55,266 bases of DNA from positions 1-55,266 of the forward strand of contig CAMLSB010000001.1 in assembly GCA_946482565.1 (NCBI GenBank), read 5' to 3'. The notes below the pieces were generated by a model. It saw nothing but the letters and a program-made list of their open reading frames with translations, ran no database searches and was not told the origin of the DNA. The DNA is from an uncultured Lysobacteraceae bacterium (GTDB taxonomy: Bacteria > Pseudomonadota > Gammaproteobacteria > Xanthomonadales > Xanthomonadaceae). Shown here one piece after another: positions 53,201 through 55,266 of the stretch. A program made the translations under genes and the position numbers. Position 1 is the first letter of the stretch. Each line of letters begins with the position of its first letter.

Positions 53201-54778
53201 ATGAGTACGCCGTCCCGCCCCTCCCCCGCCGACCACCTGGCGCCCGCGCTCGCCCTGCTGGAGGCGATCGTCGCCGACCGCGGCGTGCTGCAATCGCTCG
53301 ACGCCGATGCGCGCACGCGGCTGCTGCAGGCCGTCGCCCTCGTCCACCATCCCGAACCCCGCGCCCGCCGCCGCGATGCCAAGGCACAGGCGCGCGAGCG
53401 TGCGCTCGAAAAGGCCCGGCAGACCGAAGCGCTGCTCGACCAGACCGGCATCCGCACGCTGCGCCGCAAGCCGGTGTTCACCACGCCGAACTATTTCCCG
53501 CCGCAGCCGCCGGGCCAGCACGATCCGCACAACCGCGCGACCGATCCGGTGTCGCACAACGAATCGCCCGAGCTGCTGCATTGCTACGTGTGCAAGCAGA
53601 AGTACACGCGCATCCACCATTTCTACGACCAGCTCTGCCCGGCCTGCGCGGAGCTGAACTTCTTCAAGCGCACCGAAACCGCCGACCTGCGCGGCCGCGT
53701 CGCGCTGCTCACCGGCGGCCGGGTCAAGATCGGCTACCAGGCTGGGCTGAAGCTGCTGCGCGCCGGCGCGACGCTGATCGTGACCACGCGCTTCCCGCGC
53801 GACTCCGCGGCGCGCTACGCGGCCGAGCCGGACTTCGGCGACTGGGGCCATCGCCTCGAGGTGTTCGGCCTCGACCTGCGGCACACGCCCAGCGTCGAAG
53901 CGTTCTGCGCGCAACTGCTGGCCACCCGCGAGCGGCTCGATTTCATCATCAACAACGCCTGCCAGACCGTGCGCCGCCCGCCGGCGTTCTACGCGCACAT
54001 GATGGAAGGCGAACTCGCGGCGCTGCGCGACATGCCCGAAGACGTGCGCAAGCTGCTCGGCAATTACGAGGGCCTGCGCAGCCCCGACCTGCTGCCGCAC
54101 GGCGAGGCGCCGGTGCTCGTGCATGCGCCTGCGCACGCGCTGGCCGGCGCCGCCGGGCTCACGCGTGCCGCCGAACTCTCGCAGGTGCCGCTGCTCGCCG
54201 ACGAGCTGCTCGGCCAGTCGCACCTGTTCCCCGAGGGCCGGCTCGACCAGGACCTGCAGCAGGTCGACCTGCGCGGCCGCAATTCATGGCGCCTGCAGAT
54301 GGACGAAGTGCCATCGGTCGAACTGCTGGAGACGCAGCTCGTCAACGCCGTCGCGCCCTTCATCATCAATGCACGGCTCAAGCCGCTGATGCTGCGCGTG
54401 CCTGCGGGCGAGGCGCCGACGCGCGACAAGCACATCGTCAACGTGTCGGCGGTCGAAGGGCAGTTCTACCGCAACTTCAAGACCACCAAGCACCCGCACA
54501 CCAACATGGCCAAGGCCGCGCTCAACATGATGACGCGCACCGCGGCCGCCGATTACCACGGCGACGGCATCCACATGAACAGCGTCGACACCGGCTGGGT
54601 GACCGACGAGGATCCGGCCGAGATCGCGGCGCGCAAGATCGTCGAGGAGCGCTTCCACCCGCCGCTCGACATCGTCGACGGCGCGGCGCGCATCGTCGAC
54701 CCGATCATCCACGGCTTCAACACCGGCGAGCACGTTTGGGGCCAGTTCCTGAAGGACTACGCACCGACGGACTGGTGA
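53201..54778 (+). CDS. Zinc-ribbon/short-chain dehydrogenase fusion with altered active site
   Basis: A 525-aa cytosolic protein. Residues 1-100 are charged and helical; a CxxC-x14-CxxC zinc ribbon follows (C128, C131, C146, C149 in HCYVCKQKYTRIHHF and LCPAC). The SDR domain starts with TGGRVKIG (171-178) as nucleotide motif and contains IINNACQT. Around the active site, S416 (NVSAVEGQF) and K438 (NMAKAALNMM) are present, but the tyrosine that should precede the lysine by four residues is T434. The domain has an extra segment of about 80 residues between NNACQT and the active site. Catalysis, if any, must differ from classical SDRs. It is divergent from the DUF2071 operon. Confidence 0.87.
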   Translation: MSTPSRPSPADHLAPALALLEAIVADRGVLQSLDADARTRLLQAVALVHHPEPRARRRDAKAQARERALEKARQTEALLDQTGIRTLRRKPVFTTPNYFPPQPPGQHDPHNRATDPVSHNESPELLHCYVCKQKYTRIHHFYDQLCPACAELNFFKRTETADLRGRVALLTGGRVKIGYQAGLKLLRAGATLIVTTRFPRDSAARYAAEPDFGDWGHRLEVFGLDLRHTPSVEAFCAQLLATRERLDFIINNACQTVRRPPAFYAHMMEGELAALRDMPEDVRKLLGNYEGLRSPDLLPHGEAPVLVHAPAHALAGAAGLTRAAELSQVPLLADELLGQSHLFPEGRLDQDLQQVDLRGRNSWRLQMDEVPSVELLETQLVNAVAPFIINARLKPLMLRVPAGEAPTRDKHIVNVSAVEGQFYRNFKTTKHPHTNMAKAALNMMTRTAAADYHGDGIHMNSVDTGWVTDEDPAEIAARKIVEERFHPPLDIVDGAARIVDPIIHGFNTGEHVWGQFLKDYAPTDW

Positions 54779-54799
54779 GGCGCGCCTGCGCCGCTCCCT

Positions 54800-55266
54800 T
54801 CAGAGCAGGTGCCGCAGCGACGGCAGGTATTTCTCGAGCGAGCCGGTGTTGACGACGACGACGTTGTCGCCGCGGCGGACCAGCCCGCGGTCGAGCAACT
54901 GCGGCAGCGCGGCCAGGCATGCGGCGCCTTCCGGCCCGATCCAGTCGTGGTGTTCGCGCCAGCGGCGCGCGACTTCGGCGGCGATGTCCTCTTCGGCCAC
55001 GGCGACCGCGGCGCCGCCGCTCGCGCGGAGGATCTCCAGCACGCGGAAGTGGCCGACACCGCCGGGCACATTCAAGCCGTACGCGATCGTCTCGCCCGAG
55101 CCCAGCGCGACGGTGTCGGCGGCGCCGAGTTCGAACGCACGCACCAGCGGCCGCGTCGCCGCGCCCTGCACGCAGACCATGCGCGGGCGGCGCGCATCGA
55201 GCAGGCCCAGCGCCTCGAGCTCGTCCCACGCCTTCCACATGCCCAGCACGCCGGTGCCGCCGCCGG
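54800..55266 (-). CDS. thrC: Threonine synthase, C-terminal part (cut by window edge)
   Basis: The last 155 codons of a PLP-dependent synthase. At the cut edge is GGGTGVLGMWKAWDEL, the glycine loop that binds the PLP phosphate and the following helix of threonine synthase, then RMVCVQGAATRPLVRAFELG, GLNVPGGVGHFRVL (a segment typical of ThrC) and a C-terminal helix-rich tail. It converts O-phosphohomoserine to threonine in the cytosol. The N-terminal two thirds lie outside the window, so a related PLP lyase (for example cysteate synthase) cannot be fully excluded. It is convergent with the zinc-ribbon SDR gene. Confidence 0.8.
   Translation of the reverse strand, partial: GGGTGVLGMWKAWDELEALGLLDARRPRMVCVQGAATRPLVRAFELGAADTVALGSGETIAYGLNVPGGVGHFRVLEILRASGGAAVAVAEEDIAAEVARRWREHHDWIGPEGAACLAALPQLLDRGLVRRGDNVVVVNTGSLEKYLPSLRHLL

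Overview
The window is about 55 kb of very GC-rich, gene-dense chromosome. Protein families and repeat content point to a gammaproteobacterium of the Lysobacterales/Xanthomonadales (Lysobacter, Luteimonas or Stenotrophomonas-like). The most specific clue is two paired palindromes beginning with GTAG (cores GAGCCGACC/GGTCGGCTC), the signature of the GTAG-type REP elements known from Stenotrophomonas and relatives. Further hints are secreted M1 and M13 peptidases, tandem NlpC/P60 enzymes and a possible Clp/CRP site. No rRNA, tRNA, insertion sequence, prophage or CRISPR array was seen, so this looks like chromosomal core plus lineage-specific genes. No stretch above 300 bases lacks a gene.

Layout. 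1-5 kb: start of glutathione reductase, a DadA-like oxidase, SlyD, two tandem NlpC/P60 hydrolases and a DAACS symporter with unusual ion-site residues. 5-9 kb: secreted alkaline phosphatase, HemJ-like membrane protein, methyltransferase, cytosolic PHB depolymerase. 9-15 kb: DUF2946 protein plus TonB receptor (probably metal uptake), REP pair 1, a PadR/HAAS-sensor operon, a 53-aa basic protein, a periplasmic cyclophilin, a 97-aa unknown, REP pair 2 and a GFA-family protein. 15-22 kb: M1 metallopeptidase with a membrane partner, a 978-aa GAF-GAF-GGDEF-EAL protein whose ribosome-binding site lies inside a perfect hairpin, DUF72. 22-28.6 kb: EamA transporters around a LysR regulator, DoxX, an exported MsrB/MsrA pair, an S4 RNA-binding protein, an ECF-type sigma factor with a membrane partner, then a strong terminator.

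28.6-39 kb: PepN-like aminopeptidase, a Cys-rich ClpP-fold lipoprotein, MFS transporter, penicillin-acylase-family enzyme, GNAT acetyltransferase and M13 peptidase. 39-40.4 kb: a less GC-rich patch with a 100-aa membrane protein and a 354-aa secreted protein of no family I recognise. 40.6-45.7 kb: DUF1428, a STAS-like/DUF3224 fusion, SRPBCC protein, CocE hydrolase, NTF2-like and MOSC proteins. 45.7-55.3 kb: MATE exporter, divergent AraC regulator, serine hydrolase, a DUF2071-CocE-DsbA operon, a zinc-ribbon/SDR fusion with a substituted catalytic tyrosine, and the end of threonine synthase.

How the genes fit together. Exported peptide and amide hydrolases (two NlpC/P60, two M1, M13, acylase, two CocE) recur with transporters, which suits a proteolytic, scavenging lifestyle. 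Envelope repair is represented by MsrA/MsrB, DsbA-like and cyclophilin proteins. I found no single large undescribed system. The points most worth checking are the occluded start site and altered EAL residue of the c-di-GMP protein, the zinc-ribbon SDR, the symporter variant and the orphan secreted protein.
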